Source: Adenophora triphylla var. japonica
Taxonomy: Eukaryota > Streptophyta > Magnoliopsida > Asterales > Campanulaceae
Assembly: GCA_022495995.1 (NCBI GenBank)
Contig: JAFEMH010001246.1
Coordinates: 124,001-188,000, forward strand
Direction: 5' to 3'
DNA: 64,000 nucleotides
Shown here: one piece after another, positions 22,601 through 34,787 of the stretch
Layout of the letters: each line of letters opens with the position of its first letter
Numbering within the stretch: the first letter of the stretch is position 1
Position numbers and translations under genes: made by a program
Notes under the pieces: model-generated
Told to the model about the DNA's origin: nothing
Database searches by the model: none
The model's input: the letters and a program-made list of their open reading frames with translations, nothing else

Positions 22601-23190
22601 ACCAGTGATTTCATACTGACGTTTTATAAACATGAAACTGACACTTTTTACACGGGCACTTTTATATACATGAACTGGCACTCTTCACACTGGCACTCTG
22701 TTACACTAACACTGACACTTTGTTACACTAACATTTTTGCTGGCTCTCAAAAACACAAGCACTGGCATTCAAAAACACAAGCACTGGCATTCAAAAACAC
22801 ATGAACTGACACTCAAAAACACTGGTAATCATTTTTGCTGGCTCTCAAAAATACAAACACTGGCATTCAAAAACACATGGACTGGCATTTGAAAACACAT
22901 ACACTGGCACTCAAAAACACATACACTGGCACCAAAAAACACTGGTAATCATTTTCTTGATTCTCAAAAATACAAACACTGGCACTCCAAAATACATGAA
23001 CTGGCACTCAAAAAAACAAACACTGGCATTAGTTTACACTGGAACTGGCACATCAAATCCCCCAGCAATACTCTCAAAAATACAAACACTGGCACTCCAA
23101 AATACATGAACTGGCACTCAAAAAAACAAACACTGGCATTAGTTTGAACTGAAACTGGCACATCAAAATCCCCCAGCAATACATGAATTG
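22601..23190. repeat. ACTGGCA minisatellite
   Basis: Repeated units of about 20-22 bp built from CACTGGCA(C/T)TC and AAAAACACA. A segment of about 110 bp is duplicated in tandem (about 22962-23071 and 23072-23188). Confidence 0.9.
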
Positions 23191-24230
23191 TCTCTAATGG
23201 GAGTAGTGGAATAAATTGAATAAGCTTCAAATTCATTCACCGGACTAAGGGTTTTGAGCCGGCGACACGAAATTGGTGTCGTTGGTCGATTATGATGCCT
23301 CGCCGCCGGTCAAAACACCAATTAAACATAAAAAAACCCACCAAAATTGAAAATGTGCCGGATTGAGTCAATGAAATCGGTGGGCGTTGATTGGGATTGG
23401 AATTGAGTTGCCGGTTGATTTGGGTGCGAGGAAGATGACAATGGTGATGGCTGTAGTTGTTTGTATTTGGCGTTGTTGGGGGAGAACGGTGGCGATGGAG
23501 ATTGAGGGGGTTGGTTTCCGGCGAATGGGTTGGAGCGGAGAGGACCGGTGAGGACCGATGAGGAAGATGGTTTAGGGCGATTGTAACGGTGAGGATTGGT
23601 GTTTGTGCTTGGCCGGAGAGGGAAGATTGGTGTTTGGGCTTGGCCGGAGAGGGTTTAGAGGGTGAGGATTGGTTGAGGAAGGTCGCCGGCGAGGGAGAGC
23701 TTGGGGAAGACGATTGCGGAGAGCAGAGCGCTCTCTGGTTTGCGTCTAGAGAGAGAATGTAGTGAGAGAATGAGCTCCTTTGCGTCTGAGAGAGAGACGA
23801 ATGGTTTAAATACACGTTTTTTTGTAAGCTTACAAAAAAACGCGTTTTTTACAAGTTTTTGGCCATCATTACATTCATTATCAATAATTTTTATATATTT
23901 ATTAAGATAATTTAATTAACCTATAATTATTATAATTATTGATCAAAATACATTTATTCATTTTAACAACAAAAAAAGATAAGACTTTTAGTGTGTAATA
24001 GAGAGAGTACTATAAAATAATTGTTATAGATTTACAAAGATTATAAAATAAGTCAAAATTATTACATTAACCTTTTAATAATCATACAATAAGTAATAGA
24101 TAAACATACCGAAAAATATTTGGTGGAGTAATATGGAAAAAAATATTAAAATATAAGAATTCAAAGAAAAAGTACATATCTTATTTTCTTATTTCTTGAC
24201 ATAGCAAATGAAAAAAAGACAGTTACTCTC
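23191..24230. other. Intergenic, no gene supported
   Basis: A 192-codon minus-strand frame (23237-23815) is Ser/Pro/Thr-rich with no recognisable domain and is probably chance in GC-skewed DNA. CTTACAAAAAAACGCGTTTTTTACAAG-like near-palindromes occur at 23828-23856. Confidence 0.4.
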
Positions 24231-24641
24231 TTTCCACTGGCCAAAATCTGCTGAGATACGTGTTTCTCCATAATTTATGAAAAAACGCGTCTCTCACAAT
24301 TCACGCTCTCTCTCGTCCTCTCTCTCACTAAACGCTACGCATGGCAATTCTACGTCAAACTATCGCTAATATTAAAAATTACAGTCCCAAAAAAGAACAA
24401 AAATTCAAATTCCCCAAAACCCAGTAGCGAATTAACAAATTTCGTTATCATCAATCGCCGCCGGTTAATCCGGCGGGTCACTGTGAGTACCCCGATCCGA
24501 ACTCAAGTTTTGGATTCAATTTAATTAAATTTGGGCTTACACAAATTGCTAAGAAGCAATTAGAGTCCAAAAATCCCAGCAGCCCACCAATCCATTGGGC
24601 CTGCCAGCCACTCGGCCCATTATGGCCAAAAGATGTACGCT

Positions 24642-24842
24642 GTCGTCCGACAAGGGACACTAAGGCGGTTTAACTGCCTATGTCGTGCGACATAAGAAGC
24701 CCCAGACCCACCAATTCATTGGGCACACCACTCGGCCCATTATGGCCAAAAGATGTACGCTGTCGTCCGACAAGGGATACTAAGGCGGTTTAACTGCCTA
24801 TGTCGTGCGACATAAGAAGCCCCATCAGGATGCCTATAAATA
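24642..24842 (+). promoter_or_regulatory. G1 5' LTR promoter: two palindrome pairs and TATA box
   Basis: GTCGTCCGAC at 24642 and 24762, GTCGTGCGAC at 24682 and 24802; within each pair the starts are exactly 40 bp apart. Each GTCGTGCGAC is followed by ATAAGAAGCCCC. TATAAATA begins 33 bp after the start of the last one. Confidence 0.7.
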
Positions 24843-25500
24843 GAAGGCATGGCTGATCATTTTGAGGGGAGGCAAGGAAGAGAGCCAAAGTGAGGGTCAA
24901 AACTCTGAGAGTAATATCAGTAAAATAGGGGAAACTCTTGCCAAATAGAGTCTCTCCCTCTCTCTCTCACACACACACTCACCTCCCTCCTCACACACAC
25001 ACACTTCAAGGTCAAGACTCCAAGAAGCTTCCTTTGGTGGTGATTGAAGGGGTAGACACCATACTATTGGTGATTCTACTTCGTGGACTACAATAGGTAG
25101 ACACTAAACCTCTCTCTCCCTTTAAATAAAGTCTTTAAATATACCTTGCATGCATACTTGCTCTCTTACCATGTAGAAATTGGGATTTTGCATGACAAAG
25201 GTGGTGGAGAAGTGAATCTTCAATATTCACTTCTCCCCACCTCGAATCTGGACATTTGGTGGTACACACACCAATATACTTTCAATCTTTGCCTAGCTAC
25301 ATTGGGTTAGGAAGTGATGGCTACTTCAAAGTGGCCATAAAACGTGTGATTTATCACATTTGGTCACTAAAGCCATGTGATCTTCCCATAATACCCATAT
25401 TATAGTATTATATTACTGTCTACAGTCAATAAATATGCTTGGTTTGCTTAGGGAACAAAGGAGGAACCAAACAGGTGAAGGGCAGAAACGGGCTCCCCAT

Positions 25501-25748
25501 GTCATGCGACATAAGTCTCCATGGAGACCTGTGTCATACGACATGGGACTCCCGAAAGGCTGCAAAGCCATTCTTGGACTTCAGAATCTGCTAGGCCTAT
25601 CCCTTTGTGACTCAAAGCCTACCTAAGCATCTTCTGGCTCATAAGCCACTATTTGGGTGCCTAAACTCAGTTTGGACACAACCTACTTGACGGAAGAGGA
25701 TCACCATATGACATAGAAGACTTCAAAAGACTCTATGTCATGTGACAT
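25501..25748 (+). promoter_or_regulatory. Distal palindromes in the G1 5' LTR
   Basis: GTCATGCGAC (25501-25510) and GTCATACGAC (25533-25542), 32 bp apart, then ATGTCATGTGACAT (25735-25748). The 3' LTR has the same set at 39154, 39187 and about 39390. Confidence 0.55.
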
Positions 25749-26244
25749 CCGTGTCGACAAAGCCTATCGTGACTTTGTCCACTCCATCAACCCCAAAGCT
25801 GGGTTCTAGACCACTAAATAGTGTCCTAAATGAGCAAAATAATGTCTTTTCATTTCTCGAGGAGCTTTACCTCTGTAAGGGACAATCTGTCTCAAAACCT
25901 CTACCTTGTGATAAAAGATATCACGTGTAAAAGGGTGCGGCCCCTATCATGGCTCGCAAGTTGTATTCAGTTCCATACCATTAATGAAATCTAAGGCTTG
26001 CACACTGTACTTGTTGACACACATCGTACACACATTTTGAATGTTCATATTTGTACAAATGTTGATTGAAAGTCCCGAAAGGGGCGTGTTGGGTGAACTC
26101 TCTAGTTCTTCCCAACACGTAACCAGACTCCCGGACTCAAAATCTCTTAAAATTAGGTTTTTCAATGTTTTCCTCTAAAAACGGCGTGGCGACTCAAAAA
26201 GAAAAAAAATATCATATTTTTTTTTCGGGTGAGCATTCATTCAG

Positions 26245-26262
26245 TGGCGACTCCGCTGGGGA
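26245..26262 (+). other. G1 primer binding site
   Basis: TGGCGACTCCGCTGGGGA, one base after the LTR. This type is known from Tat/Ogre-like elements, where an Arg-tRNA primer has been reported; the tRNA was not checked here. Confidence 0.85.
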
Positions 26263-28180
26263 GAAGTGAAAAACTTTTTGTTCTAAAAAGTGAAGACGAT
26301 ACTTGATATATAGGTGGAAACCACTAATCTTCATGTATCGCTCCCTAACCCGGGGCTTGGGATAAATGGTGGTCTAACAATCCCACGTACCAGTATCATT
26401 CTTCTATTTTCTAAAAGAAGAAAGGTTTTTCTTAAAGAGAGTCTAACTTTCTCCAAATCAACTTGGACAAATTTTTCATTCTTCTTGTGTGTGCATCTGT
26501 GTCATGTTGTGTGCTTTGCCTTGATTCCATGCTTATATGCTCTATCATGCTTTGGTATGTGATACTATCGAGAGCCGGGGCTCTTTTCCTTTTTGCTACT
26601 TGCTTGTTCCGTCAAAATAGAACGGGCGAAAGATACGAGGACTACGAGTTTCTTGGTAAATTCTGACATTTGGGGCAGTCCCCTTTTGTCATGCTTTGAC
26701 TCATTCTTTTACTTTTTCTTTGCATACTGCATAAAAAAAAAAACCTTTTGCAAAAAAGCAAAAAAAAAAATATATTTTCTAGAAAATACCTTCACACTAC
26801 TCGCACTCTACCCGCACATAGAGTTAGAACCCGGGAGTGTACGGACGGCATCGCGGAAAGTGACATGTTTCGCTGACGTTTGAGCGCCTAAAGTCCTCCT
26901 AGCCTGTGAGTCAGCCAACACTTATCCGTGACACACTTTCTACCGTGACCGGTTGGTTTTTGGCCAATACTTTTCAAAACATTTTAAACTCGGTTTTTCA
27001 AAATTTTTCTCACAAAGTCCGAGTCATGCTTCGTCTTTGAAAACCTTGGCATACTCTCCCCCTTCGTGTCGGAATCACGACATAATTCCAACGTAAGTAC
27101 ACGTTAAGATCTCTACATATCTCGACGTAGGTACATATCGATTTCTCGGCTTGGCTTCGTGAGAAGTCATGACGCGTTCTCGACATGTGTCAACACGGGA
27201 CCATGTCGATTTCTTAACGCATACTAACAAGAGTTATGCCGAAATTTCGCCACCAAGTGACGAGAGGCCATGCCAGATTTCCAACTCGAAAAAAGGAGAG
27301 GTCATTGCGGTCTCGTACGTTCAAACGTACGCTCGACCCTCTCTCCTCCCGAGTTTAGACGTTGACTTGGACTTGGTTTTGAAAACCCCGAGTTTGACTT
27401 GTTTTGGCTCGTATGCCCATAGGTTCGTTCTCCCTTTCGGTCGGTGGGTTCCACGTGCCCTATAGGACCTCTGCCGGGATTGTCCGTCCGGAGGTGCAAT
27501 ACGAGGTGGAATACGGGGGTCTATAGACGTAGTGATGGAACCCGTGATCCGGGAATAGAGTAGAATGCGAAAAAGAAGGTTTCCCCTTTTCCAACCATTC
27601 CTAGGACTAATAAAAATCATTTTTAAACAAAAACAAAAAAAAAGATATATAAAACAAAGAGCATATGCATGAGTCCGTCCTCGGCCTATCCTCTCCCCAC
27701 CTAAAACCGTTCTCTCCCCTTTCGGCGAGCAAGTATTGGGTCGAGTTCCGGGTGGTCGGTTAATCGGTTTCTCTCCGATCGAGATTCATTCTCAGCGGTC
27801 TCGAAATGGCGGTCGCGGGGTTCGGCAAGTTTGGGTCCGAACGCGAGATCCGGCTCGAGAATCGGAATGTCGGTCCGGATATAGGGCCGAGATCAAAGTC
27901 GAACGCGGGGCAAAATGTCGGATTTGGATTCCCTCTCGGCTACGAAAGCGGTAAACAAACCAATCCCCCTGGTCTCATTTTAGCCGTTTCTTGCAAGAAT
28001 ACGAAGGCGGTATTTCTCGAGGAAAAAAGGAAGCCGATACTACGGGCCAGGGTTGTTCGAGATCAAATCACGAGAAAGTCATTTACACAAGGTGGCTAGA
28101 ACAATCAAAAGGATCGAGCAAGAGAGCTTCGAGACGAACATACGTGTTGAGACTCATTAAGAAAGAGGCCGAAGCTCACC
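26263..28180 (+). other. G1 long 5' leader, no gag recognised
   Basis: About 1.9 kb without a convincing frame. The part around 27440-27640 (CCCTATAGGACC, then CGAGGTG, then an A-rich run) resembles the minus strand of 43680-43860 in Gy2b, just upstream of that element's gag. Confidence 0.6.
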
Positions 28181-29388
28181 TTGAGTCGATACATCTCTGC
28201 GGCTCTCGGATGGACCGGGTACGACCACGAAGATAGTGAGGACGAAGAATCGAGAGAAGGAAGATTGTTTCTATATTACGCCGGAGTCAAGTACATACCT
28301 CCCCCTCTCACTTTTCCCCCGCAATTTTTAGGAGGAGAAGCTGATTCGCAACCACCTTTTCCAGCTTTGGAGGCCTACGACAATCTCTGTTGTTGCACAT
28401 GCCCACCCTCCCCTACCAGATACGATCGGCGTTCTCTCTTAGCCGAAATTCGAGGGGTATGGGATGACAATCCCGATGACGGCATTAACAATGATGACAA
28501 CGAGAGCGAAGAGTCAGTCGACATCTCGAGCCCAGAATCAGTTCAAGAGGGTGACAGGAGCGACCATATGGGTTCGGGGCATAATGGTTGGTTGTCGAGA
28601 CGGTGATGACGAGGGATCACCGGAAGATATAGACCAAATGTCAATGGAAACCAACCCCTATGAGGAATATTTCTCAAGATGCAGCTGTGGCCGGTGCAGA
28701 GCACCCCGGAGGGCGAGGAACGGCCCGACCCATCTAAAGGCGAGTATGAGTCCGAGATATTGGAACACAATGTTCCTTATGGAGAACTAACCGGTGAATG
28801 GAAACGGTTCATTGTTATGCTAGGCGAAAAGCGGGTTTCCGGCCTTCAACAAACGACGAATTCGTGAACATCGTCAGATCCCTTTCTTCTTCCCCTGCAT
28901 CGGACGGCATCACAGCTGTAAGAGTCACTGCCGAACCTCTCGAGCACGATGAATGCCTGGAATCTCTCAAAAGGGTTATGGATTTAGAAGCCACTCCCGT
29001 TGCATTCATACCTATGGACCCACACGATGCCTTCTTGGTTGCCCCAATACCCGGAAATGGATCCCGAGTGCTTCTCACTTGGACTCAGGTGTCCCGAGCT
29101 CCGACGTCAGGCCAAGGGAACGGACATTGCCAATCTTTCACTTGCGGTTGCCCAACCTGCAAAAGCGAGAGGAAAATGGTGTACGATGAGATGGAAATCA
29201 ACAGTCAGGAAATGAGAGAAGTCTCGGAAGACGACTATATGACCGAAGACATGAGAGCAATGGATTTTGCCGGGTCTGAGTATGTGGATGTCATAGAATT
29301 CAATACCACCTATCGTGCTTTGGGAAAAGGATTTTTAGGAGTCCAATCCAAACAGATGGTTGAAGAGTTGTTAAAGAAGGAAAGCTGA
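28181..29388 (+). pseudogene. Unidentified ORF upstream of protease in G1
   Basis: Three overlapping frames (28181-28606, 28679-28867, 28798-29388) read as one broken protein. It has an acidic Asp/Glu/Ser-rich part (DDNPDDGINNDDNESEES), a Cys-rich segment (CSCGRCRAP) and, near 29130, CGCPTCKSERK. I do not recognise gag. It occupies gag's place or is a linker before the protease. Its function is unknown. Confidence 0.5.
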
Positions 29389-29659
29389 ATCCCATCCTCC
29401 CAGGACGAAAAAGTAACCATTGTCAAGTCAAGCCCACCCGATGGTGAAGAAACGATCCTGGTCGAATTACCAAGCGGGAAGTCACTTTCCCCGAGTGCAA
29501 CTCAGCCCTAAGGGAGGCTTTGGATGCCGGCACAATGTCCGATATTCCCTCAACACGAGTGCTACAATCATCTCAAGCACCGAGCATTATGAGAAGAGTC
29601 CAGGATTACTGCATGATGATGAAAACGAAAAAGAAGGATCACTGGGCTCTGGAAGTAGT

Positions 29660-30210
29660 AGCCCTCGCTGCCTGATAACCTTCACAGACCTTGACCTCCC
29701 CCAATTCGGGGCTGATCATAACAAGCCCCTCTTCATCACAATCCAGTCAAATGGACAGCAGTTTCCGCGAGTTTTAATTGACAACGGGTCTGGGATGAAT
29801 ATCCTTCCAGCAAGGATCATGGGCCTACTCGGAATCAAGCCCTTGATTTGAAACCTTCCTCCCTCGCGATTAAAGCATACGACTCAACGTCTCGTTCAAC
29901 ACTCGGGATCGCTACTTTAGATCTATGGTTCGGTAAGAAGATGATGCCCGTGGAATTCCGGGTCCTTGATATCCCAGCAGCCTTTAACGCCCTGCTAGGA
30001 AGACCGTGGTTGCACCAGATTAATGGGATCGCCTCAACCTTGCATCAGTGTGTCAAGTTTGTCCAAAACGGAGAATTGATTGTTATTCGTGGAGACAATG
30101 TTACCACCGAACTTGATATGGACGAAGATGTCGCAGCCTTGTTCGAAGGAGCAGATTTGTCAAAAATCACCGGGGCTGATCCACTGGCAGAAGCACCGTT
30201 ATTTGATTTC
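29660..30210 (+). pseudogene. G1 aspartic protease
   Basis: Reads LPQFGADHNKPLFITIQ, then VLIDNGSGMNILP (the catalytic Asp-Asn-Gly-Ser-Gly form usual in Tat-like elements), then after a one-base frame change near 29846 AFNALLGRPWLH, the end of the fold. It would process the polyprotein. The catalytic segment is intact in sequence, but the frame is broken. Confidence 0.85.
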
Positions 30211-30800
30211 CGACGGGAAAAGATTAATGAAGAAGCTCGGGCTGACCCCTCGTCCTGATATGTCTAAGTCAGTCCCTGTAATCCTGAGTCAGTCAGAGTC
30301 TTTCGTTATCAAAATCGAGTCTCTAGATATGTTTAGTGCTCTCACGACTAATGATTATAGTCGTATCTCTGTCTTCCTTTTTACATTGAATGAAATGGTT
30401 GACCCTTTTGCGTATCCCTTAATTGCCATTCTATCAAATGATAAGTTAACTAAGACAAATCTTAATGACTTAAAAGTGGTTAACAATGATTCATTTGAAG
30501 AAGACACAGACCTTTTAGATGAAAACTTTTTAAACGATAATATAAAGCAGGTTTTTGACCGAGACGACAATCGGGCCCAAGCTGCCGATGAAGTATTAAC
30601 CACGGTGAATTTGGGAACTACGGAAAAACCCAAAGAGACACAAATTGGTAGTTTCTTCACCGGAGAAAAACGAGAAGTCCTCGTCGATCTGCATCCCCCC
30701 ATTGCTACCAAGATAAACTTCCAGAAGGAAAATCAGCAAATCCGTTCAGGGTCAGGAGGCTTGAGAATCCCGCCTCATTGCCGAGGTCGAGCTAGAAAAA
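30211..30800 (+). pseudogene. G1 protease-RT linker with RT/RNase H deleted
   Basis: The frame reads LGTTEKPKETQIGSFF and GEKREVLVDL, which in relatives directly precedes reverse transcriptase. Within about 70 bp the sequence switches to text that normally follows RNase H (VDDPWYSQILQYLKHGE near 30795-30845). No RT motif or RNase H motif is present. The join lies near 30705-30790. Confidence 0.8.
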
Positions 30801-32080
30801 GTCGATGACCCATGGTACAGTCAAATCCTTCAGTACCTTAAACATGGCGAAGCCTCATTTCCCACAGAAGAGGATGGTAGGCTAAAAGAAGGCCTCCGCG
30901 CAAAGAGCTTGCAAGCGTTAAAAGGTTGTACTGCGCGATGCGTTATTACGGGGACGACCTATGGAAGAAAAGGCATCGAGGGCCACTACGCTCTGCATCG
31001 GCAAATCTAAAGGCCGAGAAAAGTCATGGAAGAAGTCCATGGTGGCGCATGCGGACCACATATGAACGCCCGAGCACTGATGTTCAGCATACACAGGATG
31101 GGCTATTATTGGATCTCCATGGGCGGCGCATTTAGTTTGTGCGGACTGCGATAAATGTCGGCGGTTCTCCAATCTCAACCATATGCCTCCCCATGATCTC
31201 TCTTTGCATGAGCACTCCTTGGCCATTTGCAACTTGGGGAATCGACGTCATTGGAAAGATAACTCCGGCCGGTAGCAACGGACACGAATTTGTTTTGGTC
31301 GCTGTGGATTACTTCACCAAGTGGGTTGAAGCAGCGTCCTACAAAGTCCTCAACTCCAAAAAGGTGGCCCGTTTCATAAAGGAAAACATCCTGTGCCGAT
31401 ATGGAGTTCCAAATGAGATTATCTCAGATAACGGGTCACATTTCGAGGGACACCGACAAGCGCTCGCAGAATTCAGAATCAAGCGACACAAGTCCTCCCC
31501 TTATCGCCCTCAAACCAATGGTGCTGTCGAGGCCGCAAACAAGAATCTAGAAAGGATCATCCGGAAAATGGCTGAAAAGAGCCGGGATTGGCCTGAGAAG
31601 CTTCACTTAGCACTATGGGGCTACCGCACGTCGGTAAGAACTTCCACTGGTGAAACCCCGTTCGCTTTGACATATGGGATGGATGCCGTTCTACCCATTG
31701 AGCTAGAGATACCCTCTCTACGGGTCCTGCTTGAAAATGAGGTCAACGAGATAGAATGGCTTCGGAGTCGACACGACGAGCTAGCTCTCCTGGACGAGCG
31801 GAGGCTTAAAGCAATGGAGCACATCCGAGCTTATCAGAAGCGCATGGCTAGGGCCTTTGACAAGAAGGTACATCCCCGCGACATTAAAGTGGGTGATTTG
31901 GTCCTAAAAGAAAAGCCACCGAATCAGTTCAGTCCTCTGGGCAAGTGGGCACCAGTCTGGGTAGGCCCGTATCTGGTGAAAGAAATCTTCTCCGGTGGAG
32001 CAATGAAGTTGACGGATTTGGATGGAAACCCCTTCATGCATCCGGTGAACGGCGACAAATTACGCCGTTATTACATCTGA
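30790..32080 (+). pseudogene. G1 integrase
   Basis: The N-terminal zinc-binding part is spread over frames 30790-31140 (HMNARALMFSIHRMGYYW, then a Cys-rich C-x2-C segment). The catalytic core lies in 31139-32080: PWPFATWGIDVIGKI with the first Asp, then ISDNGSHFEG with the second, and EAANKNLERIIRKM with Glu. The C-terminal part reads VGDLVLKE, WVGPYLVKEI and LRRYYI. It inserts cDNA into the host genome. The core and C-terminus look intact; the zinc-finger end is shifted. Confidence 0.88.
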
Positions 32081-32333
32081 ATCGAGTCTCCCCCTCTAAA
32101 AAAAAAGGGAAGAAAAGATTAAAAAAAAAAAAAAAAGCGCGAAAATAATGTACCCAGGACGAGGCGAAAACCTCTCAAAAGGCGGTCAGGTGCAAAACAA
32201 AGGGCGCGCTCGGTGCTAAAAGAATATACCCAACTAGGCTGAAAACCCTAAAAACGGGCGGTCTAGGTAAAAAACAGGGTTGCACCATTTGTCCCCCTTC
32301 TATCTATCCCTTTCTTAAACACAAAATTGGGTC

Positions 32334-32390
32334 GAACTACGGAGACCTGAGCCCCTCAGTCCAATCTGTAAAAGGGAAACGTAGGCAGCC
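32334..32390 (+). repeat. CTACG...CGTAGGCAGCC block after G1 integrase
   Basis: GAACTACGGAG, CCTGAGCCCC, AACGTAGGCAGCC. A divergent member of the block seen near the gypsy purine tracts. Confidence 0.5.
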
Positions 32391-32639
32391 GTTCGCGGTT
32401 CGGTCTAAAAAATATAAAAATCACCAAATCCTGTCAAACAGTTGTATTTGTGATCACCAAAATGTGTCTTGATTAAGTTTTGAAGTAATTTCAACTTTCA
32501 TCACATTAATACATTCATTGATGAGTTCAAGCACGGTCTACTCTCGACTCATTAACATTAGCTAAAATAATATCTTTTAAAAAGAGCATCTAAATTGTCT
32601 GTGTTGGCAACAAGGGATACAATGACTGGTCGCCTAATC

Positions 32640-34130
32640 CTAGTCGCTCGTTCCCACTCCCGAGCTAGCATTCTTCTGCTTCCTTTTCCTTGGTCCTCGG
32701 GAGGTCTTTGGCTTAGCCATACCAAACAATCTTGTCTCCTGTCGTCCCAGCTCGGGAATAATACGAGTCGGCGAGTCAATCAATCCGGCAGCTCTCAATG
32801 CCGCCTGGGTAGCCCTTTCATCTCTCAGAGCTGCCCTCCTAGCCATAACTTCAGGGTCATCCCTCATCTTGGCTCTCCTCTCCACGAGTCTCTCAAAATC
32901 CGCCGTCGAGTCGTCGGTCACATTGTCTGGGTCGGCACATTGCTTCAACATCGCGTAGCTCCCAGGCTAGTTGGGTCTCCTCCTCGGATCCCTCGGCAAT
33001 ACACTTCAATGGTGTGCTGGACTGGTCCCATCTGCTCCCCATACCAGATCAAATACAAGGTGGATAGATATGTGATCCCCCGAGTCTTCCGCATCAGTGT
33101 ATGAGTGGGAAAAGCCACTCCTAAAAAGGCCCTGGTAAAGAACCTGAAGGCCTGGACATCAGTCATGTCAAGAAGGGCGGTATCCCGAGCCATCTGCTCT
33201 CTGAACCCATCAACAGCCTGTTGTGGGTATCCATCTTGCCTACGAACAAGCAAGGGGATGCTTGAATGACGAGAAGTGTAGTCTGGCGGCCTCACTATAG
33301 CGAGCCATCCTGCCTACCGCTCATGGTCTCGAGCCTCCATCCGGGAACCCGATCTTGGATATCGGTGGTAGTATACGGCCGGTCGCCTCTGCCAACCTTC
33401 TGTGAAGCCTCGGGAGCCACTCGCCTCTGGCTGCGTAACCCGAGTGTTGCGGTCATCCCAACGGGTAACGGGAAATAAGCCTCGGCCGCTCGAAGAGCCA
33501 CAATGACAAAAAGGCTGGGCTGCCGCGTCCCATGTGCACCGACCCTCCGGCCCGGTCGGTCCATCCCGTGATAGGTCTCTGCCAGCGGAATGGGAACTAT
33601 GTCTCTCTCTCCCTGCCCGGGTCGAACCTCAGTCAGTGTGATACCTCGAGAACCCCGCATCTGCCTAACAACTCCCAGCAGCAAGCCGGAGCATACCCCA
33701 TCATACTCACAGAAGCAGTATAGGGAGATCACAATCAGCATAAAGATGTCCATGGCTGTAGATAAGTCAAGCTGCTCTGGGCATGACACGGCCAATCGGG
33801 CTATCTTGGCCGGGTCAACAAAGGACGGGTCAAGAATCGGATCGATCACACGCTCTGCGCGAAAACCCGAAGTCGGCCAATTGCTCGGTCGAGGTCGCGA
33901 ATCTCGCGGGAAGACAGGATCTCTAAGCTCAGCTCCCCCATCAGTGCACGGAACTCCTCAATCGTGGGTGTGAGATCGTTATACGAGAGGGTAAAGACAT
34001 GCCTCTCCCGGTCCCAGTGTCTGGATGCGGCCCGGAGAAGGTTCCAATCTACCGCCCACTCCTTCAATGCCCAGATGCATTTCAACCCATATCGTTGGTC
34101 AATGATCCTCCTGTTGTTGTTGCGATGACG
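32640..34130 (-). pseudogene. G1 antisense gene 1 (DUF7745/plant-mobile-domain-like)
   Basis: Minus-strand frames 33846-34085, 33295-33849, 32945-33295 and 32640-32951 join end to end with one-base shifts. They read LLRAASRHWDRERHVFTLSY, LTPTIEEFRALMG, later FRFFTRAFLGVAFPTHT, and a basic tail SRGPRKRKQK that looks like a nuclear signal. The same protein family is encoded at 44237-45710. Family knowledge: Tat elements carry antisense genes in this place, and one (Grande) was reported to make a nuclear protein from its own promoter. The family name is from memory. Confidence 0.75.
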
Positions 34131-34297
34131 GCGGGTCAGAATCTATGAGATCGGAATGAAATTGACGCTCTTTGGTCTTAGACCTGTCGTCATAATGTTC
34201 CATTTTGGACCAATGATCAAATCTTGGGGCTAATTTTGAGGTGGAAGACAAACTCGACACCTGATGTAGCTGCTGGAATGAACTGTTCCCGAATCTG

Positions 34298-34397
34298 CCT
34301 TTTATAAAGTGCTGAAACTTGCTGACCAAGAAACCTGTCCCACAGACTCTCTATGTCGTGCGACATAAAGGTCCCAAGAAGCCCTGTGTCGGACGAC
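34298..34397 (-). promoter_or_regulatory. Promoter of G1 antisense gene 1
   Basis: On the minus strand: palindromes GTCGTCCGAC (34388-34397) and GTCGCACGAC (34355-34364), 33 bp apart, then TTTATAAAAGG (34298-34308). Plus-strand GTCGTGCGAC at 34355 is the same decamer as in this element's LTR. Confidence 0.65.
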
Positions 34398-34787
34398 ATA
34401 GAGAGCTACATCAGCAACAGCAACAGCTGCAACTGCAGCAATCCCAAAGCGACCCAACGCTTGCTCAAACAACCACCCAAACCTGTCCAAAACACCATAA
34501 AAACATACCCAAACACTTCCCCTCGCTCATAAAGCCCACGGGAGAGGATTCGGAACATCCGACACACCCACAGACACATAAATGTCGCCCAAAGCATACA
34601 AAAATCACAAAAAACACCCGATCACACCAAAAGCCACCATCCCGTGCCTTTCTTGGGACGAACTCATGCATATAAGCTCGCAAATGCATAAATAAACAAA
34701 TATTGTAATTGTCAAAGTACAAAAGAAATAAAAAACATTGTTTTACAATCCAAAAGAACAAAAATAGCACATGCATTTCCTCTCTCC

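Larger units (their letters stand above)
24482..26243 (+). repeat. G1 5' LTR
   Basis: Starts TGTGAGTACCCCG and ends ATTCATTCA. Holds a 120-bp tandem duplication (about 24584-24823), TATAAATA at 24835-24842, CT/CA microsatellites near 24955-25005, and distal palindromes at 25501, 25533 and 25735. Confidence 0.95.

Noticed and set aside
23237..23815. 192-codon minus-strand frame, Ser/Pro-rich
   Set aside because: No domain, no conserved motif, composition follows local base skew; not supported as a gene.
22494..23860. Third MULE copy bounded by ACGTGT/ACGCGT near-palindromes
   Set aside because: Ends do not match the other two copies and no 9-bp duplication was found.
27169..28099. Several 60-99-codon frames in the G1 leader
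   Set aside because: Overlapping on both strands with no recognisable gag text; probably chance in GC-richer DNA.
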